Notes under the pieces: model-generated
The model's input: only the letters and a program-made list of their open reading frames with translations
What the model was told of the DNA's origin: nothing
The model's database searches: none
Shown here: positions 45,231-58,700 of the stretch, in pieces
Layout: every line of letters begins with the position of its first letter
Numbering within the stretch: the first letter of the stretch is position 1
Program-made: the position numbers and the translations under genes
NCBI GenBank assembly: GCA_032622095.1
Contig: CP136066.1
Coordinates: forward strand, 227,236,961-227,300,960
Reading direction: 5' to 3'
Length of the DNA: 64,000 nucleotides
From: Siphonodentalium dalli
Lineage: Eukaryota > Mollusca > Scaphopoda > Gadilida > Siphonodentaliidae

Positions 45231-47220
45231 CACCTGTCCGGCCGTACATACGTCCGGACATCCATCCGTCCGTTCGTCTGTCCGATTTCTGTTCATGTCA
45301 TAACTTAAACAGTTACTGGGATCTCAACAAAAATTGATATATACATTCCAGTAGGGTTATCGTGGCTTATAATTTGTGTGACTTAAAGTGATATGAAACA
45401 TTCCATTAAGGTGATCGTGGCTTATAATGTGTATGACTTAAAGTGATATGAAACACTCCAGTACTGCAGTAGGGTGATCATGGCTTATAATATGTATGGC
45501 TTAAAGTGATGTGAAGCACCCCAGTAGGGTGATCATAGTTTATAATTTGTATGACTTAAAGTGATGTGAAACACTCCAATAGGTTGATATAATTTGTGTT
45601 ACTTAAATTTATAAGAAACTGAAACACTCCAGTAGGGTGATCATGGCTTATAATTTGTATGATTTAAAGTAACATGAAACACTCCAATTAGAGGATCATG
45701 GCTTATAATGTGCATGACTTTTAGGGAATCAATAGAAATCAATAGAGACAGTGCTATTTTCGATACCATATATGCTTGATGCTACGACATTACAAATGGT
45801 ACAACCTTGGAAAATTGTGAAGCATTGCACGTGTATTATATGTACGAACAACTGGTTGTTGATTATGTAACGAATCACTATGATGGCTCATGGCTTACAC
45901 CATTAACTTATCCATATATAATTATAATTAAACTAATATATTAGTTACCAGCTGACTTACACATTTATGGCCATAATTACGGTAGATTATAGAATAGGTC
46001 TATGTGGTTCATATATATAGCCCATCGTTGTACCTACACATTATATGCACACGTGCCTCATGTGCATTCCAATTAATACTAAACAACTCGTTATATATCT
46101 ATATACAACCGTTACTATTATACATCCAATTAAGGTATATCAAAACGCCTCATGTACATGTACAATGTATACATGCCATAATACTTTACAACCTATATAT
46201 TCACGATATATATTAAAGTTCGACTTAAAAACTACACTACCTATTAGTATTTACTACGGATCTACGCACTTATTAACAGCTCTTTCAATTTTGGTATAAT
46301 TCATACTTTACTGCATATAATGTCGATCATATTCATGTGTACAGATACACGACACAAACATGTGTCAATGCGCGTGTTTCGTGAAGTGTTTGCGCATATA
46401 CATTTAAGCTTCTCTATCTCAACCTCACAATTGCAACCAGCATATAGGACTACAAAACAGTTTGGCACAACCAACCCCCCCCCCCCCCCCCCCCGCCACC
46501 GTTCAAGTTGTTAAAACGATACCGCGACAGTATACCGCATGTTACAATTTGTACTAATTAGCATTTCATAATAATTCCCAACCTAAATATTTACGATATA
46601 TATCAGCACGACTTAAAACTAGGCTACCTATTTACGACAGGTCTATGTACTTATTAATAGCTCGTCCAATTTTGGTATAATTTATACTTTACTGCATAAT
46701 GTCGGTTGTTTTCCGGGGGTCGATGGTTTCTACACGCAGTATACCGGTTTCTCGGTAAACTATCCCGCGTGGTCTTTCCTCCACCCATAAAGCTATAGCT
46801 ACCATAAACCCTAACAAACCAATACATAGCTACATTTTATCAACGATAACCTATTAATACCTATATGCAAACGACAATCCATTATACATGTATATATACT
46901 TTGTACTCTACCCCCATGTATAGTTATATTTACTTATTTAAGCTTCCCGCGCAATATAATTGCATTTAATTACAATTATATATTATTGGTTGATTATTAC
47001 ATCTGTTCTATAATTGATAATCCATACCATGAATTTGTTACACCCTATGTGTTTAATTGGCTGCCCCCCCCCCCCCCCCCACGGTCAAGTTGTCACAACA
47101 TTACCGCGATAGTATAGTCGCATGTTGGTTGATTATTAGATCTGTTCAAAAATTATACTCCATACCATGTAATCTGGTGCACCTTAGATGTATGATTGGC
47201 TGCCCCCCCCCCCTGCCTCC
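45231..47220. repeat. Macro-repeat unit B, with two large deletions
   Basis: Begins CACCTGTCCGGCCGTACATA. Positions 45258-45914 match A 39452-40107; the copy then jumps to sequence matching A from about 42413, and follows it to the poly-C tract at 47203-47213, equivalent to A 43686-43707. It therefore lacks about 2.3 kb internally and about 1.5 kb at its 3' end. B differs from A at more sites than C does, so it is the older or less homogenised copy. Confidence 0.85.
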
Positions 47221-49725
47221 CACCTGTCCGGCCGTACATACGTCCGGACATCCATCCGTCCGTTCGTCTGTCCGATTTCTGTTCATGTCATAACTTAAAC
47301 AGTTACTGGGATCTCAACAAAAATTGATATATACATTCCAGTAGGGTTATCGTGGCTTATAATTTGTGTGACTTAAAGTGATATGAAACATTCCATTAAG
47401 GTGATCGTGGCTTATAATGTGTATGACTTAAAGTGATATGAAACACTCCAGTGCTGCAGTAGGGTGATCATGGCTTATAATATGTATGGCTTTAAGTGAT
47501 GTGAAGCACCCCAATAGGGTGATCATAGTTTATAATTTGTATGACTTAAAGTGATGTGAAACACTCCAATAGGGTGATATAATTTGTGTTACTTAAATTT
47601 ATAAGAAACTGAAACACTCCAGTGGGTGATCATGGCTTATAATTTGTATGATTCAAAGTAACATGAAACACTCCAATTAGAGGATCATGGTTTATAATGT
47701 GCATGACTTTTAGGAAATCAATAGAAATCAATAGAGACAGTGCTATTTTCGATACCATATATGCTTGATGCTACGACATTACAAATGGTACAACCTTGGA
47801 AAATTATGAAGCATTGCACGTGTATTATATGTACGAACAACTGGTTGTTGATTATGTAACGAATCACTATGATAGCTCATGGCTTACACCATTAACTTAT
47901 CCAAACTATACTATTTAGTATTAGTGTTGAACTTCCACGGTACGGGTCCAATCTCATCATCATCCCCCTGGAAGCTATGTTCTGTCGGTATTTAGATAAG
48001 ATCGCGGGCGACGCCCGGACTCGAGCTGGCTTAGTACACATGTCTTGCAGTTAAAGGGTCGAAACATGATATGACATGCGTTTAGCGTGGCATATAGTCA
48101 GCAAACTGCAACTGAAGACGGTCTTATCAAAACATTCTGGCATCTTTTTAACTCATTGGGAGAATTTTTCAAAAACCTAGAAATTCTACTTTTGGCATTA
48201 AATAAATCTTATTTCGATGGGGTACGTTCTAAAACTATTTTCAAAATTCTAATAAACCGCTCCAGGGTCCAGCTTCCACCTCAAAATTCATGTCATCAGA
48301 ACGAGGAGCAAATTGTCTGCGGGAAATTGGGACCTTGGTCATCATCACACGTAGCCTCAAATCTTCTTTAATATGCATACAGCAGACAACCTCCCCTTTC
48401 TTTTGACATCCATGCATTTGTGAACCACCTTCATTTTGTGGGGAAATTATATGACAGATAGTTTGAAAGCCGTTAATTCTTTCACTATACTTATGTTGAC
48501 AAACGGAAAGGCCGCAAGGTCCGTCAGCCAATGCTCCATTCTGACTTTTTATTGTCATTCTGGAAGGCTAGGTGTGTTTTTTCGTGCATATATATGTATA
48601 TATATAATATTATTATCTCTACCCATATAATAATTTTTGTGAGATATAATGCTCACTTACATTTATCTTAAGTATATAATCTAACCCTTTATATTATGCT
48701 TCATAATCCTAAGGTAATAATTTACTGGTGTTAGTGAGTACTTTCCAGCATGCATACATCTCACAATAAGATGTATTACCCCATGTACTCATCTAAATTA
48801 ATTATTCGAAATCTTGTTTAAGTGTTTAACCACCACCTATATGTCACATAGTCATATACTGATTGTAATATGTAAAGATACTTCACGATGACAGATATGA
48901 TAGCTATATATAGCTAACTTGGTCACATAAAGAGCGTTTAACAATATAATATAGAGAGCGTTTAACTCTAGTTATACCTACCGTGTATATATTATAATAC
49001 TATATGGTGTACCACCCATACCGCATACACACGATAACTTGGATAACGCTATGTATATATGTTCCCGAATACTATACTAATCATCTACAATTGTTGGGAA
49101 GTACATTCCAACTTGCATACCTCTTACTAGTATAAGATTCGTGTTAAATACCTCTTATAAGATCGTGTTAAATATATGTGACACTTATCGGTTTGTAATA
49201 TGAAGAGTGGTGATGTGGTGGGATCCGCATCATATATTACTTAAATAACAACGTAGGGTTGTATATGAGCACATATACCCACATATACCTATATATATAT
49301 ATACATAGATACTGTACTTGCATGGGCGCGTATATATCAACCCATTGAGATTACAAGGCCATATAAATAGCGTTTTACTAATATATATTACGTTTTATAT
49401 GTAATACACTGTATAACCCTTTCCGTGTCACGCATATGTAATTGTTTCCAAACTTGCGGGGGGACTATACTACCACTTTATATAGACCGTACATTTTGCA
49501 CCGACCGGTATCAATTGTGTGTAAAATTCTTATGACAAATGCGTTCTTAGCCGTTTTACTTTTTTCTTTAGTTGACTTTCTAAAAGGCCTTCTGGTCCAC
49601 CTGCCAGCACATTACTTTGACTTTTCTCTGTCTTTCTAGTGTGCTAGGTGTGGGGTCGCTAACCTTGACAGTTCTGCTACCTGATCAGACACCCCCTTAC
49701 CTTATATGGTTACACATAAAAGCAT
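47221..49725. repeat. Macro-repeat unit C, truncated by the 85-bp satellite
   Basis: Begins with the same CACCTGTCCGGCCGTACATA as B. It matches A from 47248 to 49725 and stops inside AAAAGCAT, where A continues with TATATTATCG and C passes straight into the 85-bp satellite. The shared CAT at the join is consistent with a microhomology junction. Confidence 0.88.
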
Positions 49726-52700
49726 ACACGGGGCGTTCCTGCCTGTAGTCTATAGCATACAATTAGGTGCTGTGCCAGGCTGTGCATATATTATCTCCCC
49801 TCTAGCACATACACGGGGCGTTCCTGCCTGTAGTCTATAGCATACAATTAGGTGCTGTGCCAGGCTGTGCATATATTATCTCCCCTCGAGCACATACACG
49901 GGGCGTTCCTGCCTGTAGTCTATAGCATACAATTAGGTGCTGTGCCAGGCTGTGCATATATTATCTCCCCTCGAGCACATACACGGGGCGTTCCTGCCTG
50001 TAGTCTATAGCATACAATTAGGTGCTGTGCCAGGCTGTGCATATATTATCTCCCCTCGAGCACATACACGGGGCGTTCCTGCCTGTAGTCTATAGCATAC
50101 AATTAGGTGCTGTGCCAGGCTGTGCATATATTATCCCCCCTCTAGCACATACACGGGGCGTTCCTGCCTGTAGTCTATAGCATACAATTAGGTGCTGTGC
50201 CAGGCTGTGCATATATTATCTCCCCTCGAGCTCATACACGGGGCGTTCCTGCCTGTAGTCTATAGCATACAATTAGGTGCTGTGCCAGGCTGTGCATATA
50301 TTATCTCCCCTCGAGCACATACACGGGGCGTTCCTGCCTGTAGTCTATAGCATACAATTAGGTGCTGTGCCAGGCTGTGCATATATTATCCCCCCTCTAG
50401 CACATACACGGGGCGTTCCTGCCTGTAGTCTATAGCATACAATTAGGTGCTGTGCCAGGCTGTGCATATATTATCTCCCCTCGAGCTCATACACGGGGCG
50501 TTCCTGCCTGTAGTCTATAGCATACAATTAGGTGCTGTGCCAGGCTGTGCATATATTATCTCCCCTCGAGCACATACACGGGGCGTTCCTGCCTGTAGTC
50601 TATAGCATACAATTAGGTGCTGTGCCAGGCTGTGCATATATTATCTCCCCTCGAGCACATACACGGGGCGTTCCTGCCTGTAGTCTATAGCATACAATTA
50701 GGTGCTGTGCCAGGCTGTGCATATATTATCTCCCCTCGAGCACATACACAGGGCGTTCCTGCCTGTAGTCTATAGCATACAATTAGGTGCTGTGTCAGGC
50801 TGTGCATATATTATCTCCCCTCGACCACATACACGGGGCGTTCCTGCCTGTAGTCTATAGCATACAATTAGGTGCTGTGCCAGGCTGTGCATATATTATC
50901 CCCCCTCGAGCACATACACAGGGCGTTCCTGCCTGTAGTCTATAGCATACAATTAGGTGCTGTGCCAGGCTGTGCATATATTATCTCCCCTCGAGCACAT
51001 ACACGGGGCGTTCCTGCCTGTAGTCTATAGCATACAATTAGGTGCTGTGCCAGGCTGTGCATATATTATCTCCCCTCTAGCACATACACGGGGCATTCCT
51101 GCCTGTAGTCTATAGCATACAATTAGGTGCTGTGCCAGGCTGTGCATATATTATCTCCCCTCGAGCACATACACAGGGCGTTCCTGCCTGTAGTCTATAG
51201 CATACAATTAGGTGCTGTGCCAGGCTGTGCATATATTATCCCCCCTCGAGCACATACACGGGGCGTTCCTGCCTGTAGTCTATAGCATACAATTAGGTGC
51301 TGTGCCAGGCTGTGTATATATTATCTCCCCTCGAGCACATACACGGGGCGTTCCTGCCTGTAGTATAAAGCATACAATTAGGTGCTGTGCCAGGCTATGC
51401 ATATATTATCTCCCCTCTAGCACATACACAGGGCGTTCCTGCCTGTAGTATAAAGCATACAATTAGGTGCTGTGCCAGGCTATGCATATATTATCTCCCC
51501 TCTAGCACATACACAGGGCGTTCCTGCCTGTAGTCTATAGCATACAATTAGGTGCTGTGCCAGGCTGTGCATATATTATCTCCCCTCTAGCACATACACA
51601 GGGCGTTCCTGCCTGTAGTCTATAGCATACAATTAGGTGCTGTGCCAGGCTATGCATATATTATCTCCCCTCTAGCACATACACGGGGCGTTCCTGCCTG
51701 TAGTCTATAGCATACAATTAGGTGCTGTGCCAGGCTATGCATATATTATCTCCCCTCTAGCACATACACGGGGCGTTCCTGCCTGTAGTCTATAGCATAC
51801 AATTAGGTGCTGTACCAGGCTATGCATATATTATCTCCCCTCTAGCACATACACAGGGCGTTCCTGCCTGTAGTATAAAGCATACAATTAGGTGCTGTGC
51901 CAGGCTATGCATATATTATCTCCCCTCTAGCACATACACAGGGCGTTCCTGCCTGTAGTCTATAGCATACAATTAGGTGCTGTGCCAGGCTGTGCATATA
52001 TTATCTCCCCTCGAGCACATACACGGGGCGTTCCTGCCTGTAGTCTATAGCATACAATTAGGTGCTGTGCCAGGCTGTGCATATATTATCTCCCCTCGAG
52101 CACATACACGGGGCGTTCCTGCCTGTAGTCTATAGCATACAATTAGGTGCTGTGCCAGGCTGTGCATATATTATCTCCCCTCGAGCACATACACGGGGCG
52201 TTCCTGCCTGTAGTCTATAGCATACAATTAGGTGCTGTGCCAGGCTGTGCATATATTATCTCCCCTCTAGCACATACACGGGGCGTTCCTGCCTGTAGTC
52301 TATAGCATACAATTAGGTGCTGTGCCAGGCTGTGTATATATTATCCCCCCTCGAGCACATACACGGGGCGTTCCTGCCTGTAGTCTATAGCATACAATTA
52401 GGTGCTGTGCCAGGCTGTGCATATATTATCCCCCCTCGAGCACATACACGGGGCGTTCCTGCCTGTAGTCTATAGCATACAATTAGGTGCTGTGCCAGGC
52501 TGTGTATATATTATCCCCCCTCGAGCACATACACAGGGCGTTCCTGCCTGTAGTCTATAGCATACAATTAGGTGCTGTGCCAGGCTGTGCATATATTATC
52601 CCCCCTCGAGCACATACACGGGGCGTTCCTGCCTGTAGTATATAGCATACAATTAGGTGCTGTGCCAGGCTGTGCATATATTATCTCCCCTCGAGCACAT

Positions 52701-55700
52701 ACACAGGGCGTTCCTGCCTGTAGTCTATAGCATACAATTAGGTGCTGTGCCAGGCTGTGCATATATTATCCCCCCTCGAGCACATACACGGGGCGTTCCT
52801 GCCTGTAGTCTATAGCATACAATTAGGTGCTGTGCCAGGCTGTGCATATATTATCCCCCCTCGAGCACATACACGGGGCGTTCCTGCCTGTAGTCTATAG
52901 CATACAATTAGGTGCTGTGCCAGGCTGTGCATATATTATCTCCCCTCGAGCACATACACAGGGCGTTCCTGCCTGTAGTCTATAGCATACAATTAGGTGC
53001 TGTGCCAGGCTGTGCATATATTATCCCCCCTCGAGCACATACACGGGGCGTTCCTGCCTGTAGTCTATAGCATACAATTAGGTGCTGTGCCAGGCTGTGT
53101 ATATATTATCCCCCCTCGAGCACATACACGGGGCGTTCCTGCCTGTAGTCTATAGCATACAATTAGGTGCTGTGCCAGGCTGTGCATATATTATCCCCCC
53201 TCGAGCACATACACGGGGCGTTCCTGCCTGTAGTCTATAGCATACAATTAGGTGCTGTGCCAGGCTGTGTATATATTATCCCCCCTCGAGCACATACACA
53301 GGGCGTTCCTGCCTGTAGTCTATAGCATACAATTAGGTGCTGTGCCAGGCTGTGCATATATTATCCCCCCTCGAGCACATACACGGGGCGTTCCTGCCTG
53401 TAGTATATAGCATACAATTAGGTGCTGTGCCAGGCTGTGCATATATTATCTCCCCTCGAGCACATACACAGGGCGTTCCTGCCTGTAGTCTATAGCATAC
53501 AATTAGGTGCTGTGCCAGGCTGTGCATATATTATCCCCCCTCGAGCACATACACGGGGCGTTCCTGCCTGTAGTCTATAGCATACAATTAGGTGCTGTGC
53601 CAGGCTATGTATATATTATCCCCCCTCGAGCACATACACAGGGCGTTCCTGCCTGTAGTATATAGCATACAATTAGGTGCTGTGCCAGACTGTGCATATA
53701 TTATCTCCCCTCTAGCACATACACAGGGCGTTCCTGCCTGTAGTCTATAGCATACAATTAGGTGCTGTGCCAGGCTATGCATATATTATCCCCCCTCGAG
53801 CACATACACGGGGCGTTCCTGCCTGTAGTCTATAGCATACAATTAGGTGCTGTGCCAGGCTGTGCATATATTATCCCCCCTCTAGCACATACACAGGGCG
53901 TTCCTGCCTGTAGTCTATAGCATACAATTAGGTGCTGTGCCAGGCTGTGTATATATTATCTCCCCTCTAGCACATACACAGGGCGTTCCTGCCTGTAGTC
54001 TATAGCATACAATTAGGTGCTGTGCCAGGCTATGCATATATTATCTCCCCTCTAGCACATACACGGGGCGTTCCTGCCTGTAGTCTATAGCATACAATTA
54101 GGTGCTGTGCCAGGCTATGCATATATTATCTCCCCTCTAGCACATACACGGGGCGTTCCTGCCTGTAGTATATAGCATACAATTAGGTGCTGTGCCAGGC
54201 TGTGCATATATTATCTCCCCTCTAGCACATACACGGGGCGTTCCTGCCTGTAGTCTATAGCATACAATTAGGTGCTGTGCCAGGCTGTGCATATATTATC
54301 CCCCCTCGAGCACATACACGGGGCCTTCCTGCCTGTAGACTATAGCATACAATTAGGTGCTGTGCCAGGCTGTGCATATATTATCTCCCCTCGAGCACAT
54401 ACACGGGGCATTCCTGCCTGTAGTCTATAGCATACAATTAGGTGCTGTGCCAGGCTGTGCATATATTATCTCCCCTCGAGCACATACACAGGGCGTTCCT
54501 GCCTGTAGTCTATAGCATACAATTAGGTGCTGTGCCAGGCTGTGCATATATTATCTCCCCTCGAGCACATACACGGGGCATTCCTGCCTGTAGTCTATAG
54601 CATACAATTAGGTGCTGTGCCAGGCTGTGCATATATTATCTCCCCTCGAGCACATACACGGGGCGTTCCTGCCTGTAGTCTATAGCATACAATTAGGTGC
54701 TGTGCCAGGCTGTGCATATATTATCTCCCCTCGAGCACATACACGGGGCGTTCCTGCCTGTAGTCTATAGCATACAATTAGGTGCTGTGCCAGGCTGTGC
54801 ATATATTATCTCCCCTCGAGCACATACACGGGGCGTTCCTGCCTGTAGTCTATAGCATACAATTAGGTGCTGTGCCAGGCTGTGCATATATTATCTCCCC
54901 TCGAGCACATACACGGGGCGTTCCTGCCTGTAGTCTATAGCATACAATTAGGTGCTGTGCCAGGCTGTGCATATATTATCTCCCCTCGAGCACATACACG
55001 GGGCATTCCTGCCTGTAGTCTATAGCATACAATTAGGTGCTGTGCCAGGCTGTGCATATATTATCTCCCCTCGAGCACATACACGGGGCGTTCCTGCCTG
55101 TAGTCTATAGCATACAATTAGGTGCTGTGCCAGGCTGTGCATATATTATCTCCCCTCGAGCACATACACGGGGCGTTCCTGCCTGTAGTCTATAGCATAC
55201 AATTAGGTGCTGTGCCAGGCTATGCATATATTATCTCCCCTCGAGCACATACACAGGGCGTTCCTGCCTGTAGTCTATAGCATACAATTAGGTGCTGTGC
55301 CAGGCTGTGCATATATTATCTCCCCTCGAGCACATACACGGGGCGTTCCTGCCTGTAGTCTATAGCATACAATTAGGTGCTGTGCCAGGCTGTGCATATA
55401 TTATCTCCCCTCGAGCACATACACGGGGCGTTCCTGCCTGTAGTCTATAGCATACAATTAGGTGCTGTGCCAGGCTATGCATATATTATCTCCCCTCGAG
55501 CACATACACGGGGCGTTCCTGACTGTAGTCTATAGCATACAATTAGGTGCTGTGCCAGGCTGTGCATATATTATCTCCCCTCGAGCACATACACAGGGCG
55601 TTCCTGCCTGTAGTCTATAGCATACAATTAGGTGCTGTGCCAGGCTGTGCATATATTATCTCCCCTCGAGCACATACACGGGGCGTTCCTGCCTGTAGTC

Positions 55701-58700
55701 TATAGCATACAATTAGGTGCTGTGCCAGGCTGTGCATATATTATCTCCCCTCGAGCACATACACGGGGCGTTCCTGCCTGTAGTATATAGCATACAATTA
55801 GGTGCTGTGCCAGGCTGTGCATATATTATCTCCCCTCGAGCACATACACGGGGCGTTCCTGCCTGTAGTCTATAGCATACAATTAGGTGCTGTGCCAGGC
55901 TGTGCATATATTATCTCCCCTCGAGCACATACACGGGGCGTTCCTGCCTGTAGTATATAGCATACAATTAGGTGCTGTGTCACTGCTGTGCATATATTAT
56001 CTCCCCTCGAGCACATACACGGGGCGTTCCTGCCTGTAGTCTATAGCATACAATTAGGTGCTGTGCCAGGCTGTGTATATATTATCTCCCCTCGAGCACA
56101 TACACGGGGCATTCCTGCCTGTAGTCTATAGCATACAATTAGGTGCTGTGCCAGGCTGTGCATATATTATCTCCCCTCGAGCACATACACGGGGCGTTCC
56201 TGCCTGTAGTCTATAGCATACAATTAGGTGCTGTGCCAGGCTGTGCATATATTATTTCCCCTCTAGCACATACACAGGGCGTTCCTGCCTGTAGTCTATA
56301 GCATACAATTAGGTGCTGTCACTGCTGTGCATATATTATCTCCCCTCGAGCACATACACGGGGCGTTCCTGCCTGTAGTCTATAGCATACAATTAGGTGC
56401 TGTGCCAGGCTGTGTATATATTATCTCCCCTCGAGCACATACACGGGGCATTCCTGCCTGTAGTCTATAGCATACAATTAGGTGCTGTGCCAGGCTGTGC
56501 ATATATTATCTCCCCTCGAGCACATACACGGGGCGTTCCTGCCTGTAGTCTATAGCATACAATTAGGTGCTGTGCCAGGCTGTGCATATATTATCTCCCC
56601 TCGAGCACATACACGGGGCGTTCCTGCCTGTAGTCTATAGCATACAATTAGGTGCTGTGCCAGGCTGTGCATATATTATCTCCCCTCGAGCACATACACG
56701 GGGCGTTCCTGCCTGTAGTATATAGCATACAATTAGGTGCTGTGCCAGGCTGTGCATATATTATCTCCCCTCTAGCACATACACGGGGCGTTCCTGCCTG
56801 TAGTCTATAGCATACAATTAGGTGCTGTGCCAGGCTGTGCATATATTATTTCCCCTCTAGCACATACACAGGGCGTTCCTGCCTGTAGTCTATAGCATAC
56901 AATTAGGTGCTGTCACTGCTGTGCATATATTATCTCCCCTCGAGCACATACACGGGGCGTTCCTGCCTGTAGTCTATAGCATACAATTAGGTGCTGTGCC
57001 AGGCTGTGCATATATTATCTCCCCTCGAGCACATACACGGGGCATTCCTGCCTGTAGTCTATAGCATACAATTAGGTGCTGTGCCAGGCTATGCATATAT
57101 TATCTCCCCTCTAGCACATACACGGGGCGTTCCTGCCTGTAGTCTATAGCATACAATTAGGTGCTGTGCCAGGCTGTGTATATATTATCTCCCCTCGAGC
57201 ACATACACGGGGCATTCCTGCCTGTAGTCTATAGCATACAATTAGGTGCTGTGCCAGGCTGTGCATATATTATCTCCCCTCGAGCACATACACGGGGCGT
57301 TCCTGCCTGTAGTCTATAGCATACAATTAGGTGCTGTGCCAGGCTGTGCATATATTATCTCCCCTCGAGCACATACACGGGGCGTTCCTGCCTGTAGTCT
57401 ATAGCATACAATTAGGTGCTGTGCCAGGCTGTGCATATATTATCTCCCCTCGAGCACATACACGGGGCGTTCCTGCCTGTAGTCTATAGCATACAATTAG
57501 GTGCTGTGCCAGGCTGTGCATATATTATCTCCCCTCTAGCACATACACGGGGCGTTCCTGCCTGTAGTCTATAGCATACAATTAGGTGCTGTGCCAGGCT
57601 GTGCATATATTATTTCCCCTCTAGCACATACACAGGGCGTTCCTGCCTGTAGTCTATAGCATACAATTAGGTGCTGTGCCAGGCTGTGCATATATTATCT
57701 CCCCTCGAGCACATACACGGGGCGTTCCTGCCTGTAGTCTATAGCATACAATTAGGTGCTGTGCCAGGCTGTGCATATATTATCTCCCCTCTAGCACATA
57801 CACGGGGCGTTCCTGCCTGTAGTCTATAGCATACAATTAGGTGCTGTGCCAGGCTGTGCATATATTATCTCCCCTCGAGCACATACACGGGGCGTTCCTG
57901 CCTGTAGTCTATAGCATACAATTAGGTGCTGTGCCAGGCTGTGTATATATTATCTCCCCTCGAGCACATACACGGGGCGTTCCTGCCTGTAGTCTATAGC
58001 ATACAATTAGGTGCTGTGCCAGGCTGTGCATATATTATCTCCCCTCGACCACATACACGGGGCGTTCCTGCCTGTAGTCTATAGCATACAATTAGGTGCT
58101 GTGCCAGGCTGTGCATATATTATCTCCCCTCTAGCACATACACGGGGCGTTCCTGCCTGTAGTCTATAGCATACAATTAGGTGCTGTGCCAGGCTGTGCA
58201 TATATTATCTCCCCTCTAGCACATACACGGGGCGTTCCATTCCTGCCTGTAGTCTATAGCATACAATTAGGTGCTGTGCCAGGCTGTGCATATATTATCT
58301 CCCCTCGAGCACATACACGGGGCGTTCCTGCCTGTAGTCTATAGCATACAATTAGGTGCTGTGCCAGGCTGTGCATATATTATCTCCCCTCGAGCACATA
58401 CACGGGGCGTTCCTGCCTGTAGTCTATAGCATACAATTAGGTGCTGTGCCAGGCTGTGCATATATTATCTCCCCTCGAGCACATACACAGGGCGTTCCTG
58501 CCTGTAGTCTATAGCATACAATTAGGTGCTGTGCCAGGCTGTGTATATATTATCCCCCCTCGAGCACATACACAGGGCGTTCCTGCCTGTAGTCTATAGC
58601 ATACAATTAGGTGCTGTGCCAGGCTGTGCATATATTATCTCCCCTCGAGCACATACACGGGGCGTTCCTGCCTGTAGTCTATAGCATACAATTAGGTGCT

